A stretch of 64,000 bases of DNA from Rhynchopus euleeides (Eukaryota; Euglenozoa; Diplonemea; Diplonemida; Diplonemidae). Positions within the stretch are counted from its first letter, which is position 1. Every line of letters begins with the position of its first letter. Positions 34,232 through 46,642 of this stretch are shown here, in pieces. The stretch is from NCBI GenBank assembly GCA_963210315.1, contig OY723306.1, forward strand, positions 1,178,001 through 1,242,000, read 5' to 3'. Below the pieces are notes generated by a model that ran no database searches, was not told the DNA's origin, and worked only from the letters and a program-made list of their open reading frames with translations. The translations under genes and the position numbers were made by a program.

Positions 34232-34358
34232 CTGGCGATTGCTTTTGTTTCTCTGTTGTTCCAGAGCGGCGAAGCGAAGGCGGAGGGGGGAGCGTCGGTC
34301 GCGTGGATAGCACAACAGGGGGGAGGTGGAGGAGGAGGTGGTGGTGGAGAGATAAAAT

Positions 34359-35247
34359 CAGGCTTTCCGCGTGGGTAAAAACCCATTTTTTCTTAGCCCG
34401 ATTCAGAAATTTCCGGAAAAACAGGTGGTAACTTTAGCCAAAAAAAATTGGCTAAAGTCACCTCGACTTTAGCCAAAAAAAAGGGGAGGGGGGCCGGGGG
34501 GGGCTGGGGTTGGGGGTCAGGTCGGGGGGAGGGCCACTGCACCACACCAAACAGAAACACGGATCAGACACAATTAAAATGTCACAGAGCAAGCCAACAA
34601 AGCAGACGACCCTGCTCGCAGGCAGGGGGACGCAGGCAGCGCACACAGAATCGCACGCCAGAGGAACAGATGCTCACTACCGTGGCCTCCGGCGGCTGGG
34701 GGGCTCCGCCCCCCAGACCCCCCCTGTGCTGTATACCTGTCTTGCACCCAACCCTTTGATATTACATCAGGGAATGGAGTGCAGACCACCCTCAGTAGCC
34801 TCAGGAGGACGCAGCCAGCTCATGCAGAATCTGTACACCCGCAAGGAACAGATGTTCACTACCGTGGCCTCCGGCGGCTGGGGGCTCCCCCCAGACCCCC
34901 CTTGTGGCATGTGCCTGTCTTGTAGCCAGGTCCTTGTGCACGGGGCTGCGACATGTTGGTCCCGGAGCCCATTTTTTGGACTATCCTCCGGCGCCTGAGG
35001 CTCAATCCGAGCACTGGTCCCTGAGAGAGGAGCCGGGAGGTGACCCATTCAGTGCAAGACTCACTTGCCGGGGGGTCCGTCAAAAAATCGGGGAACGCCT
35101 CACATTTAAGCCCAAATGAGCGTAGATTTCGCCCCTATAAAATGCCCTGCGTGCACAGCATGTGAAAAAAAAATTCTGGCTTGATTTTAGACTTTAGCCA
35201 CTTTTGCTTTTCCGGGAAAAAAAATCGGGCTCATAGCGGAAACCCTG
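34359..35247. mobile_element. hAT-like non-autonomous transposon (TSD GATAAAAT)
   Basis: Ends CAGGCTTTCCGC (34359) and GCGGAAACCCTG (to 35247) are flanked by a perfect 8-bp duplication GATAAAAT (34351-34358 and 35248-35255). Inverted similarity continues inward through AGCCCGATT and CTTTAGCC blocks; ACTTTAGCC motifs mark the subterminal regions. Two reversed hairpin-repeat copies lie inside. No transposase. Confidence 0.85.
34667..34939 (-). repeat. Two reversed hairpin-repeat copies
   Basis: Units at about 34667-34745 and 34849-34939 contain ACTACCGTGGCCTCCGGCGG followed by a CTGGGGG(G)CTCC core. They are the reverse complement of the 8771-9032 units, and the second keeps the distal CTTGTAGCCAGGTCCTTG part. 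Both lie inside the hAT-like element. Confidence 0.8.
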
Positions 35248-35255
35248 GATAAAAT

Positions 35256-36616
35256 CGTTCAAAAAAAACCGTGGCATGGAGGGTGTGCATTTCGCCACCT
35301 CCCCAGCTCCCCTACCACCCCACCCAATGAGATTTACGTGAAGGTGTGTGGGTGTGTGTGCCTAGCCATCCCCACCCCTCCCCAAATCAGACAGTGCTGC
35401 TGTTCCTGCGCCAGAAGTCGCTGTGCCCCACACCACCCCCAACGCAATCTCTGCGTCGCCAGTGGTGCGGTGCCAACGGCTTTACCTTAACTGATCTCGT
35501 CTCTGCGCATCCTGGGGGGAAGGGCTCCCATCATGCTCCACGGGGTGCGCCAACCAAACCTTCTGCACCGAACAAACCGTCCGACAAAGAAATGTTGGGG
35601 GTGCGGCATCGCCCCCCCGCCCCCCCACCTCACCCTTCCCGGCAAGCTTTGTGTGCGCCACTCCCTGGCGTCTCGCATGCCAGGTTGGGTGTGCGTCGAT
35701 ACCGAAGCACCTGCCCAAAGGGGACGAGGATGCCCCCTCGTCATTCTGGTGAGGCTTGGGCCGTTTGCATCACTCGCGAGGAGGACGGGGTTGGGGTGTG
35801 TGTTTTTGTGGTGATTTTTTCCCCCGTCACTTTTCGAGCGCACAAAACGCTTCCGCAAAATATAATGATTGTGAAGTTTTTTTTCTTTATCTGCACCTGG
35901 GTTGTTTTTTTTGCTGCGCTAGCCCCAAGCAGCTGCAGGCCGACAGGACGTGCGTAGGCATGAGGTTCGTAAAACTTCTTCTGCACCGCATTGCCTACAC
36001 ACACACCGTCCACACCGCCGGTGGTCGGATCAGCAGCCTTTTGTACGTTGCTTTGAGAAATGTGAACCCTAACTTGCAGCCGACTCGGATATTGCTGCAA
36101 TGGTTGGGCACACATCGGCAACACCACAAACTCCCCCCCGCCCCCCCGCCCCCTCCTCGCGCCGTGGAACAGGTGCCCAAGCACCTCTATCACCTGCAGA
36201 GGCTGCCGAATGGGCTGACCTCCCCCCTGATCCAATGCCATTAGATACAGGGCATGGGTCTCACCCCACCACGCCTTGAGGGTCCAGGCTGCGATTTGGA
36301 AGTAGTGCAGCCCCTGCCCCCCCCACCCCACCCACCCCCAGCGTTCGGTTTCCCTGTGGACTTTCCACGCGATTTAATCTGAGTTTGGCGGTGTTATGGC
36401 CAAAAAAATAAGCCCCGGGGGTTTTTGCCAAAAAAATCAGCTGGGCTTTGCAGGGGCAGGCACCGTTTTGTCCAAAACAGAGAACGCGCGCAACTCCAAG
36501 CCTTTCGTTTTCGGTGTCAAAACAACCTCTCTGCAACAACAACACCACCACCACCACCACCAGCCTCAGGCAGTCCAACCCCCACGCGACTTGGTTGGAC
36601 CGGGTTTGGCACTACA
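35256..36616. other. Intergenic DNA, probably including 5' region of next gene
   Basis: C-tract-rich sequence with no recognised gene. The open frame of the next gene extends upstream to 36425, but a signal peptide at ATG 36617 argues that 36425-36616 is 5' UTR. Confidence 0.45.
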
Positions 36617-39600
36617 ATGCGGTCTCTCTCCGCATCCCTTTCCGCTGTGGCGGTCGCTGCCCTCTGCTGCACACTCCCGTGCCCTGCGGCAGCAGGCGAC
36701 GACTCGGGCTCCTGCAGCGCCGATGCCGGGGAAAGCGGCACCTGCGCCACACCCCCCACCTCGCGCCTCGCATCCCTGTCGTGCAGCGGCACGCTCGAGG
36801 TGTTCCCCGACCTCCCCTTTGGGATGGTCGCAGACGTGTCGAAGTACCGCAAGCTTGCGAACGCGGCGTTTGACCAGCTGGAGAGCCGCCTCTCGTGCCA
36901 CTGCCCCGACCTGACACGCGAGCAGTTCCTGAACAGGTTCAGCCCTGTGCGTGTGGTGCTCAACCTGCTGAGCGGCAAGCCCGCCTTCGAGGAGGACATC
37001 CCCTGCCTCGACGAGGGGGAGACCTTCACCCGGGACATCCACAAATACCTGCAGGGCCTGCTGTCGGGCAGCTCCATCACGCTGCCCGAGACCTGCACGC
37101 GGGACGCCTTTATTGGCGCTGATGGCTGCCGTGTGGAGATGAACACCCGCGGGAATCTGACGGCCACCCTGAAGGTGGCGGTGGCGGAGTGCGCCGATGG
37201 CCCCATCCCAAGCCTGGGCGTGTGGTGCAGCGGGGAGGCGTGCGCCACCCTGTTCCAGCCCTGCGCTGCCGACGGGTGTGGTGACGCGCAGGAGTGCGTC
37301 ATCGGCATGGCTGGTGTGGAGGGGCTGCTCGGCGACCTGCTGCCCCCCGTGCCCTCGGTGCTGCAGGACTACTTCGGGGTGAACACCTCCTCGCTGTTCG
37401 ACCACCTGGTGCGGCTGGTTGATGGGGACATCGACTCGGACCGCTCCATCGACGACTGCGAGGCGCCCTTCGCGGAGTTCGCCACCACAGTCGTGTCGCG
37501 CGTGTCGGAGGCTCTCGGGCTCTCGGCCTCGAACTCCGGCATCTGCCTCCCGAAGCAGTGGCAGGGCTTCCGTGGGCTGTCGCAGAGCTTCTACGACATG
37601 TATGTGGGTGTTGGGGGGTGGGGTAGGGTGGGGGTGGTTGGTCCTGTGGTGGGGTGGTGAGTTTAAGGGTGGGTTGTGTATGGCTGTGCCCCTTTTGCAG
37701 GTGGGAGAAGATGTCGGCGATGCCGCGGAAGGACGAGTGTGCGCCGCTGAAGAACCGCGAGGACTCTGAGTACGGCTGGAGGCGCGGGCAGAACACCGCG
37801 CACGGCGTCTCCGGTGGCGGCTGGTGCATCGGGTATGGCTCCCCACCCCATCCCCTCACACACCCTACCATCCTCCCAGGTACGACGACTGCAACTTCCA
37901 CCGTCAGGCTGGCGACTGTGAGAGCGATGACGACTTTGAGTACTTCATGGGGAAGCTGTACTGCAAATACAAGAAGGAGGACGCGTGCCGCTCCTACGGG
38001 CCGTACTGCGTGTGGAACCCTGCCGAGAAGACGAAGTACAAGTGCATCTTCAACCAGACGACGCAGCTGGACGGGATCGTCGAGGGTTCGGACTGGCTCC
38101 GCGGCATCAAGTGCAGCAACATGAAGAAGATGGCGTCGCACTGCGCCGCAGCCACCGAGCCCATCAAGGTCTGCGAGCGTGAGTTCTGCGCCTGCTCGGG
38201 CGGCTCCTGGGACATGGAGGAGGGGCAGTGCACGATGCTGCCTGAGGACCAGCTGAAGAAGAAGAAGTGCCCCGACATGGTGCAGTGCTGGGGTGCCATG
38301 CAGCAGTGCTACGAGAAGAGCAGCGAGGAGAGCGCCTACAACCGCAACGCCCGCGGCTGCGAGGAGTTCTTCATGTGCCGCTGCACCGAGACCGCCGCCT
38401 CCTTCGGCTGCGACGCCAAGAAGTTCTGCGGCCGCCGCTGCGCCTGCCTCTACAGCGAGAGCGACCGCTTCGTCGGGTCGCACTGCGACCTGCGCCTGAT
38501 CCGTGGCGAGGTGCCCACCATCTTCTCCTACGAGGAGGATGGCGACGCCCCCGTCCCTGTCCTCCCCTGGGACGGCAGCCTCCGCAAGGAGACGAACGCC
38601 GCCGCCTTCCTGCGCAGCCAGAAGGTGCCGCAGTCCCTCGCTGCGCCTGCCGAGAACCCCATCACCGGGTCGGAGCCGCTCCTCGTGTTGGGGTGTGACG
38701 GGCGCCTGTGGGTTGCCCCCAAGAGCGATCTCGGCTTCGCACTCCACCTGCGTGGGCTCGACGGCGTTGCGGAGGGTGCCGTGAAGGCGGCCCTCTCCTC
38801 CTTCCGCTGCGCCATCGAGGGCGTCAGCGATGACGACGTGGAGGCGCTGCAGCAGATGGCAGAGGCCTACTTCATGCACACCCCGCAGCTGTGGGTGTCG
38901 CGGTTCCTGGATGGCTACCCGAAGGACGCGTTCTTCAAGCTGGGCACGCTTGCCGACTACATCTTCAACATCACAGGCGAGAGCGAGTCGCATGTGTACG
39001 CGCCTGCATACCTTGCCGGATCGGCAGAAGGGGAGCTGTACAACCAGCACCCCGGCGTGTCGCAGGGCGGGTGGTTCCCCCACGTCAAGGACTGGGTGCG
39101 TGAGGGGATGTACTCTGGGTACCACACGGTGCGTGGGGTGATGCGCCACCTGGGGCTGCTGCCGCACGACAAGTGGTACGAGCCGCTGCACGAGCTGTTC
39201 GCGAACCAGAACGAGCAGGAGAGGAACGAGGGGATCAAGGCGGTCATCTTCGGGCGGCAGCAGGAGCTGTCGGAGCGCCAGCAGAGCAAGGCCTTCCCCT
39301 CGTTCAAGTGGGAGGGGAAGGTGAAGGTGCCGGAGAACTACTTCACGCACACCAACGGGCGCAACGACAAGCTGGGGCTCTCCATGCAGCTGCGCCGCGG
39401 CAACGTGGACCTCTACTTCGCGCAGTGCCCGACGAGCGGGCTTGCCGAGTTCCAGATTGGCGCGTCTGGTGCCCTGTCCGATGCGATCCACCTGCGCAAG
39501 TCGTGCAAGAAGGACACGGACTGTGGTCCTGAGGCGGAGTCGCAGTGCAAGGAGCTGGAGGGGACCATGTACGGTGTGGACATGTACCACCTGGACTTTG

Positions 39601-40882
39601 TCTCTGGTTTCCTCTGGGGGGGTAACTTCACAAAGGTATGGCAGAGAGCTTGCCCTGGTCGCTTTGATTAGATCTGCAGCAGCCTTGTCACATACATGAA
39701 GGATTTGGTGCGCTCATTGGGGGTCCGTTCCGGTCATTTGGGTTGACGGGTGGTGTTACATTCTAATATCAGCAAAATTGTATTCGCAGCAGGGTCCGGC
39801 CAAAATCATTTGATCTGGATGAAATCGCCCGGATATTCTGCGAACATCTGGTTTGCTGGTCATCTTTCCAGCACGATGAATCTCAACCCGTACTTACCGC
39901 ATGTAGCAACTGCCAGTTTGTCAGCTGCACTTCGTCTCAGCGGCTTCTATCGCGATTTTGCGCCCTCCACCTCACACCTGCTGAAGAAGTGCCCGTGGTG
40001 GTTGATCCTGAGGATTCTGCTGATGTTGAGGCTGCTGCTCGAGTAATCGGAGGATGAGGCCTAGAGTCGCAATCACGACAGCCTAAAACGGTGCCGAGCA
40101 GGTTCAGCACGGTTGTTTCATCCAAGTCTCGTCAAGTGCCCGCCTTCCAGCAGGTCACTGGCCCGTTGGACCATCGCCTCGAGCTGCTGGGAGCGGCTGT
40201 CGGCCATTGCTTGGGAGGGCGGGGAGGGGGGTAAGTCTTGAATGGTAAATCATGGAATAACAAGGGATCGATCCTCTCGGTTCTGTTTTGTTGGTTTTCA
40301 GCCTGAGAAGGAGTAATTCGAGCCGTTGGGGGGGCCTGTTCTTTTGCATTGCTCAACACTGCCCACCCAATTCAAACCTTGACCACGCCACGCCACCACC
40401 CACCACCCCCCACTGCCACAGGGTCGGATGACGGGCTGCTCTGTGCTGTCCACAACGATCAACCAGCTCGACTTCTCCACCGTGAAGAACAAGTGCCGTG
40501 GCGTGCGCCTGTGGAAGAACAACCTGGTATGCCCCCCTAAAGAACTTACAGCCACGACACACACCTCGCCATCCGGAAAAAAATTGCCCCCCTTTTTGAC
40601 AGTCTTTGCCCAGCTCCCCCCCCTTTTCCCCCCAGCGACCCAGTTTTCCCCCGACCCTGGAAAGTTAGGAATCCCCCTGACCCTTTCACTTGCCCCACCA
40701 CCCAACAGGGGTCGCTGTTCCAGAAGGCAACCGGGAACCCTGTGAAGCCAGGGAAGAAGCCCACGTTCTGCCACATCCGCGGCGACGACATCGTCGCAGA
40801 GGTGACGGAGGGCGTGGAGGAGGGCGACATGGACCTCTCCACGGCACAGACGCTTACAACGCGCCCATTCGAACTCCCGTGA
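36617..40882 (+). CDS. Cys-rich secreted or lumenal protein of 1049 aa, unknown function
   Basis: Five exons: 36617-37599, 37701-37832, 37880-39635, 40422-40526 and 40709-40882. All introns start GTATG and end AG|G, phases agree, and the joined frame is 3150 nt. ATG 36617 was chosen because it opens a signal peptide (MRSLSASLSAVAVAALCC...AAAG). The mature protein is rich in paired Cys, densest at residues about 375-570 (CKYKKEDACRSYGPYC, CEREFCACSGG, CRCTETAASFGC). NxS/T sites such as NTSS, NITG and NFTK fit the secretory pathway. The C-terminal half has few Cys and ends TTRPFELP, with no membrane segment or KDEL-type retention signal, so it may be secreted or lumenal. No catalytic motif or family is recognised. 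The third intron (786 bp) is much longer than the others (101, 47 and 182 bp) without an element I could delimit. Confidence 0.75.
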
Positions 40883-43800
40883 GAGGGGTAATAGCGGGAG
40901 GGGGGGTGGGTGGGTCAAGCTCCCACCACACACCCCCCCTTTTGGGCGTATTTTGTGGCTTTTTCTGACCCCGATATTCTGGAAAGCCCATTTTGAGATG
41001 CTCAGAGGAGGTGTAGCGGTGGGGTTGGGGTGGGTATTTTTGATTTTTGAGAAATCAAACGGGAGGGGGAGGGAGGGGGGGGGGGGGGTTGGGGTGGGGG
41101 CGGCGGCAAGGGATTGGAAAAATTACCCCCACCCCTTCTCTTCCGCAAGGAAAAAAAAACGTCGCGCGTTTATGTTTTTGCCGCCCCATTTTTTTTGTCT
41201 AACGTGGGTACCAGGCCCGCTTTGGGGGAGCGCCTTTACGCCGGGGAGCCCAGCTCTCCGCCACCAGTAAAAAAGAAGTCATTCTACTAGCCCCTTGGTC
41301 TGAACCAGCTCAGAACGGCTGGGTTTTTTGCCTTTTTTCACACACACACACACAACACCCCTGGGTCACACTCCTCTATCATCCACCACCTCTGCCAACG
41401 CAGCATCTGGTCGTTCCGCACAGCCCCCCCGTCTTTTCCTCGTCTTCACGCCGGAGGAATCTACCCCCCCCCCCCCCCCCCTAGAGCAGGAATTTTTGTC
41501 TGTGTCGGAAGAAGAAGAAGAAACAACAACGCACCCTTTTACTGTATTCCCCACCCCACCCCCCCCCCCTCCACATTGGGCGCTACAACGTTATGGATTA
41601 CGTTATAGCGTTCTCTGTATTTCCCCCCCCCCCACCCCCACCAGGGTGAGTATACACGCTATGCCCCCCACCGCCCTCACCCCCTGCCCCGCCCTCCCCT
41701 GCATTAGCAGAGTGAAGAGGGGGGCGTGGATGTGCTCCTCTTACTCTTCTGTTCTCTTCTCTCGAGGGAGTATCCTCTCCCCACCCCCCCCCCCCCCCCC
41801 CTCTCCACGTCGGAAGGTGGAAAACGAATAGGCAGCGACCCCCCCTCTCAGCGGGTGGGTGAGATGGGGGGGGGGGGGGGGGGCGCGCTGTGTGTTGCGA
41901 GGGGTGGAAGTTTGCCCCCTCCCCCCGTTATATGCTTTCTTTTTTTTTGCCACCCGCTTGTGTCTGTACGTTTGTTTGTATAGCGCCATATTTGTCCTCC
42001 TTGCACACACACGCCCCACACGCCCCTTCCCCTCTGAGAGAGTTGTATTCTCATCGCAGGCTGATGCAAAGGGGGGGGGGGGAGGAGGGGGGGGGGGGAG
42101 GGGGCAGAACTTGAGGGTTCGGGGTTGCACGATCCACATTGTCCTGTCGTATATAACAGTGCTGTTGGCCGTCAAAACAACGGCCAACGGCAGTGGGACG
42201 CCAAAAAAAATAACGAGCAGAAGTCGGGAGAACGATGATGGTGTATGAGGGAGGAGGGGCCGGGGGTCGCCGGCAGGGGTGTAACTGGCAGCAAAATCAT
42301 GTCTCGAAATCCCTGAAATGTAAATGCCTGTGTACTCCCGACTGAGTGTGTGAGGCTTGAACGGCCTTCCGGGGTAGGTTATAGTGCGATAGTGGTGGTG
42401 GTGGTGGTGGTGGTGGCTGTGTGGGGTCGGATTTCTGAGAAACATCAGAATACCCCCTTCTTATATTCCTGTGTGTGGCACACTGTGCTGGCTTGTGATG
42501 TAATTGAGTGTTGTGAGTGTGTTGTGGATCTCTGTCTCTCTATACTTTCGTCCGTGGATGTGTCCCCCCCCTCTTCTCTTCCCTTCCCTTCCCCCACCCC
42601 CCCTTCTACTGTATCGATACTGCAAAGTGCTGCAAAAAACCCCCCCCCCTCCCCCCACACACCCCAAATCCTCTCCTTCCAGGTGAAACTGGAGTTGTAT
42701 GGCCCGTCCCCCCCCCCCCTCCCCGAAGAGATGTCAAAAAATTGAAGAAAACTACCTCTACCAAAGTCCTGGGTAAGACGTTAAACTGCCTGGGGGGGCC
42801 GTCCCCGGACCATGACGGGTGCCTGCACCAGGAGTCTAGCACGGCCGTGGTCCAGGGCATGACCGAAAACTGCTTGGGTACCGAGGCTCCCCAGACCAGG
42901 ATGGGTGGAGACACCTGGAGTCTAAATAGTCACACCACGTCAGGCCAGACCTTCGCATTGCACTCCGCGAAGACTGCCACACAGCCGCGGGGCAGGTGTG
43001 CAGCCTGTGGAAAACCTCGTACAGAAAAGACTGTAAGGGACGACAGCCCCGCCGAGGCGATACAGCGCCAGACGCGGCCCGAGTTTCTGGAGACCGACCG
43101 GGGAACTGGTACGTCTTCAGGATAAGCGCCTCACAGAGGACTGATCCTCACCTGTGTGATCCGTGAACCTCAGCCCCATGGTGCTGGAGTGGAGCGGGTG
43201 CCTCGACCTCTTTTCGGGTTTTTTCTGCTTCTTTATTTTCTTTTGGGTGCGTCCACCAAAGAAAACGTGGCCACCCACTCGCAGAGGCTCCCGAAAGCTC
43301 CAGCATCAGCTCGAGGTTCATGGTGTAGATCGGTGTCTCCAGAAGAAGGGGATGTCCGGTCGAAGAAGACAAACGACGAAGACAACCACACAGGCCGCAC
43401 AAAAAAAAAACCTCTGTTACTCCCAGGCAGTGCCGCCGTGCGGCAGATCCGAAGAAACCGAAGAACGGCAGAACCTATAGGGAGAACAGCCCTCTCTCTC
43501 TCTGGAGGCTGCGTGAACATAGTCAAAAACTGGTTTCAAACGAAGAAATTTTGTAGCGACACATTTTGTGTGGGCCAGTCTGGAGGTGATACTGTGCCAC
43601 AACGCGTTGCAATATCACATGTCTTCTTCCATACAACACACAGCTGCACGGCAGAGACGCACGGGGGTGGAGTGTACCCACCCCTCCCCCCCACCCCCCA
43701 TAAAACCTTCTTGTGTGTGGGACACTACGACCCAGCTACCACCCCACCTTTCCCTAGGCAAGGAAGTCATTCCTCCCGCCGCCTGGGTTTTTTGGGTAGG

Positions 43801-44385
43801 GAATACCTCCTTCATCCCAGTCTGTCTTGGCCACACATCCACCATCCCCCCCCTCCGTGCACCCGCAGCTGCTGTGATCAAGGCCAGCTCATGTTGCGGG
43901 GTGAGTCGCGGGTGGTGTTGTGGCAGCCCCGTGTCTCGGAGGGGAGCTGGGCTGGGCTGAATTTGACATTGTGAGGACGGGAGAGACACACACAATAGGG
44001 GAGGCATCCAGTGGGGGGGGGGGGTGAGGGCAGGGGTGGCGGTGGCGGTGGTTTCCCCCCCCCCCCCCGGGACTGCCCGGCGCCCCCCCCCCCCTCCCCC
44101 CGACGAACGATACTGAATGAAAATGCAGCGATGAGACCCGGCCCCGCCCCCTTCCATCTCTTGTTGCCCCTGCGGAATACCGGCATCCCTGCCGTTGTCG
44201 CTGTGTTGTGTCCTTCCGTGTTGGCACCCGCTTGCTTCCGTCGGAAGAGGAGGTCAAAACCCTGTGCTTCCGAGGCTGTTCTTTTTGTGTTGGCTACCCC
44301 CACCCTTCTCCACCCCACAGGGCACCACCAGGGTGGTTGCCACGCGGCCTGCCTGCACACAGTTGCACATCACAAGGCCCTCCTG
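40883..44385. other. Low-complexity intergenic DNA
   Basis: Long C and G homopolymers (for example 41466-41480, 41781-41799, 41866-41883), a GGT trinucleotide run (about 42389-42417) and CA repeats. At about 42770-42930 two diverged copies of an 85-bp unit containing AACTGCNTGGG and GGAGTCTA follow each other. An ORF at 42517-43125 covers this duplication but is not recognisable. No gene is called. Confidence 0.5.
42389..42417. repeat. (GGT)n microsatellite
   Basis: Uninterrupted run of about nine to ten GGT units in intergenic DNA. Confidence 0.9.
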
Positions 44386-46642
44386 ATGGAAGTGTTTCTC
44401 AGCGATGAGGCTAGCGGGGAGCAGTGCCCAGTCGAGATCGGGTTGGATGACACGGCGGCAGACCTGAAAGCAGCCGCGCACCAGGCATTTGTGTATCCTT
44501 GCGGTGCGGTGGTGTGCAGCTGTCGGTGGACGGGGTCATGCTGGACGATGGGGAACCTCTGAGCTGCGTTGCGGTCCTGCAGGAAGGGTGCACGATTGAC
44601 GTCCGCATGAGCGACGGCGCAGGCGAACTCGAAGCGCTGCGGACAGGGAAGACATGTCTGTCTCGAGCCCCACTGTGGATGCGGGGGTGGTGGGCGGCCG
44701 TTATCGCAGCTGCTGAAGGCTCTGTTCGGTATTATCCCCACGGCGCCTTGGAACACGCAGACGAACATCTGAGAGGCGATCGCAGAGTCGTTCTTGCAGC
44801 TGTCCGCCGCTCACCCTTTGCTTTGGAGCTTGCGCATGAGTCCCTGAAGGCCGATCGGGAGGTTGTGCTCGCAGCTGTTCGGAACCAGGGCGTAGCTTTG
44901 CAGTATGCACACGAATCTCTGAGGTCAGACCACAGCATTGTTCTTGAAGCGATCAGGACTGAGCCCTTAGCTCTGGAGTATGCAGGCAGTGCCTGAGGGG
45001 GAGGTGGGGCATCGAACTCGAGGCCGTTCGGTCCAAAGGAAACGCTTTGCAGTATGCGTCTGATGCACTGAGAGCTGAGTACGACGTTCTCCTCGCAGCT
45101 GTTCGGAAGGAGGGCGCGACTTTGCAGCACGCGCACGAGTCTCTGAAGTCATCCCACAGCATTGTTCTTGAAGCGATCAGGAATGACCCCTTTGCTCTGC
45201 AGCATGCAGGCCCTGCCCTGAGGGGGAGGCGGGATGTGGTTCTTGAGGCCGTTCAGACCTGTGGATATGCCTTGCAGCATGCATCTGATGCACTGAGGGC
45301 TGACTATGACGTTGTTCTCGCAGCTGTTCGGAAGGAGGGTAAGGCTCTGCAGGACGCACACGGGTCTCTGAAGTCTGACCACAGCATTGTTCTCGAAGCG
45401 ATCAGGAATAATCCCCTTGCTCTGGAGTATGCAGGCAGTGCCCTGAGGGGGAGGCGGGATGTGGTTCTTGAGGCCATTCGGATCAATGAACATGCCTTGC
45501 GGTATGCGTCTGATGCGCTGAGGGCTGACTACGACGTTCTCCTCGCAGCTGTTCAGACTGAGCCGCTCGCATTGCAATACGCTCACAAGCACAGTGCCAA
45601 CTACAAAGTCACTCTCGCTGCTGTTCAGGGGGATTCCTCCTGTTTGGAGTACGCACACGATTATCTGAAGAGTGACCGTCGGATGGTCCTCGCAGCTGTT
45701 CGCATTAAACACCGTTTCCACAGTGCATTGCCGTATGCACACAAATCGCTGAAGGCCGACCGGAAGGTTGTAATGGCAGCTGTGACGTCCTGTCCCAATT
45801 CCTTGCAGTATGCACATGAATCCCTGAAGGCTGACCGCAGAATTGTTCTTGCAGCTGTTCGGGCTGGGGATGAGAACTACTGCCCGTTGGAATACGCACA
45901 CAAATCCCTGAAGGCCGACCGGGAGATTGTCATGGCGGCCGTGGCGGCCTGGCCCCGCTCCTTGGAATATGCGCACAATTCTCTGAAGAGTGACCGTCAG
46001 ATAGTCCTCGCAGCTGTTCGGGGCAAGTGGTGTCACGTCAGCCCAGTGTTCCACGCACACGACTCCCTGAAGGCCGATCGGGACATCCAGATCGCAGTTC
46101 TGCAGAACCACCCCAAGGCATGGCAGGACGCCCCTGATTCACTGTACGACGACAAAGAATTCATGCTCGCAGCCATTGGGGCAGACTGCAAGGCCCTGAA
46201 GCACGCACAGTCCCTTATGTCTGACAGGGACTTCCTTCTTGCAGCTGTGAAGCTTAGATCCAACGCCCTGAAGTACGCGCCTGCGCATCTGAGGGGTGAT
46301 CGGGAGATCCTTCACGCAGCTGTTCAAAACAACGGGCTGGTCTTGGAGTGTGCAGATGACGCACTGAAGGCGGTACGCCATATTGCACTCGCAGCTGTCA
46401 AGCGACACGCCGGTGCGATGGCGCATGTCCATGCATCTCTGAAGGGAGATCCGAAGTTTCTTCTTGCAGCCGTGCAGGCCAACCACAAGGCACTCGAGTG
46501 GGTCCACGAGTCGTTGAAGGACAGGAAGTTCCTCCTGGCAGCTGTTCAGAAGAACCCGAAGGTGCTGGCGTGCTTGCCAGAGTCGTTGAAGGCAGGCTTG
46601 CCTGCAGAGTGCCAGACTTCTGCTCGCGTCAAAGGTGTGTGA
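44386..46642 (+). pseudogene. Ubiquitin-like plus DUF4116-repeat protein, two frameshifts
   Basis: The frame from ATG 44386 (MEVFLSDEASGEQCPVEI) starts a ubiquitin-like beta-grasp segment. After about 44490 the continuation (QLSVDGVMLDDGEPL...IDVRM) is in another frame, a one-base shift. From about 44700 to 46600 there are roughly 25 tandem repeats of about 22-25 residues, pattern ALxYAHESLKADRxIVLAAVR, which is DUF4116. Near 44994, GCC-TGAGGG replaces the GCCCTGAGGG found in sister units; the missing C creates a stop, and the repeat resumes in frame at 45047. The last stretch is open to TGA 46642. Without the indels the product would be about 750 aa. DUF4116 proteins are expanded in protists and algae; function unknown. 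Two indels suggest a recent pseudogene, but sequencing or assembly errors would look the same. No introns are needed. Confidence 0.7.

Noticed and set aside
37299..39590. 763-codon minus-strand ORF
   Set aside because: It overlaps the spliced Cys-rich gene, whose signal peptide, splice sites and composition are coherent. The antisense frame is Arg/Leu/His-rich, as expected from GC-biased codons read backwards.
41440..42250. Homopolymer-rich region as a regulatory or origin element
   Set aside because: Long C and G runs are scattered through all intergenic DNA in the window; nothing sets this stretch apart.
44491..44519. A 29-bp intron to repair the DUF4116 gene frame
   Set aside because: It would fit GT-AG and phase, but removes residues that align with the ubiquitin-like fold and is shorter than any other intron here; a one-base indel explains the frame change better.
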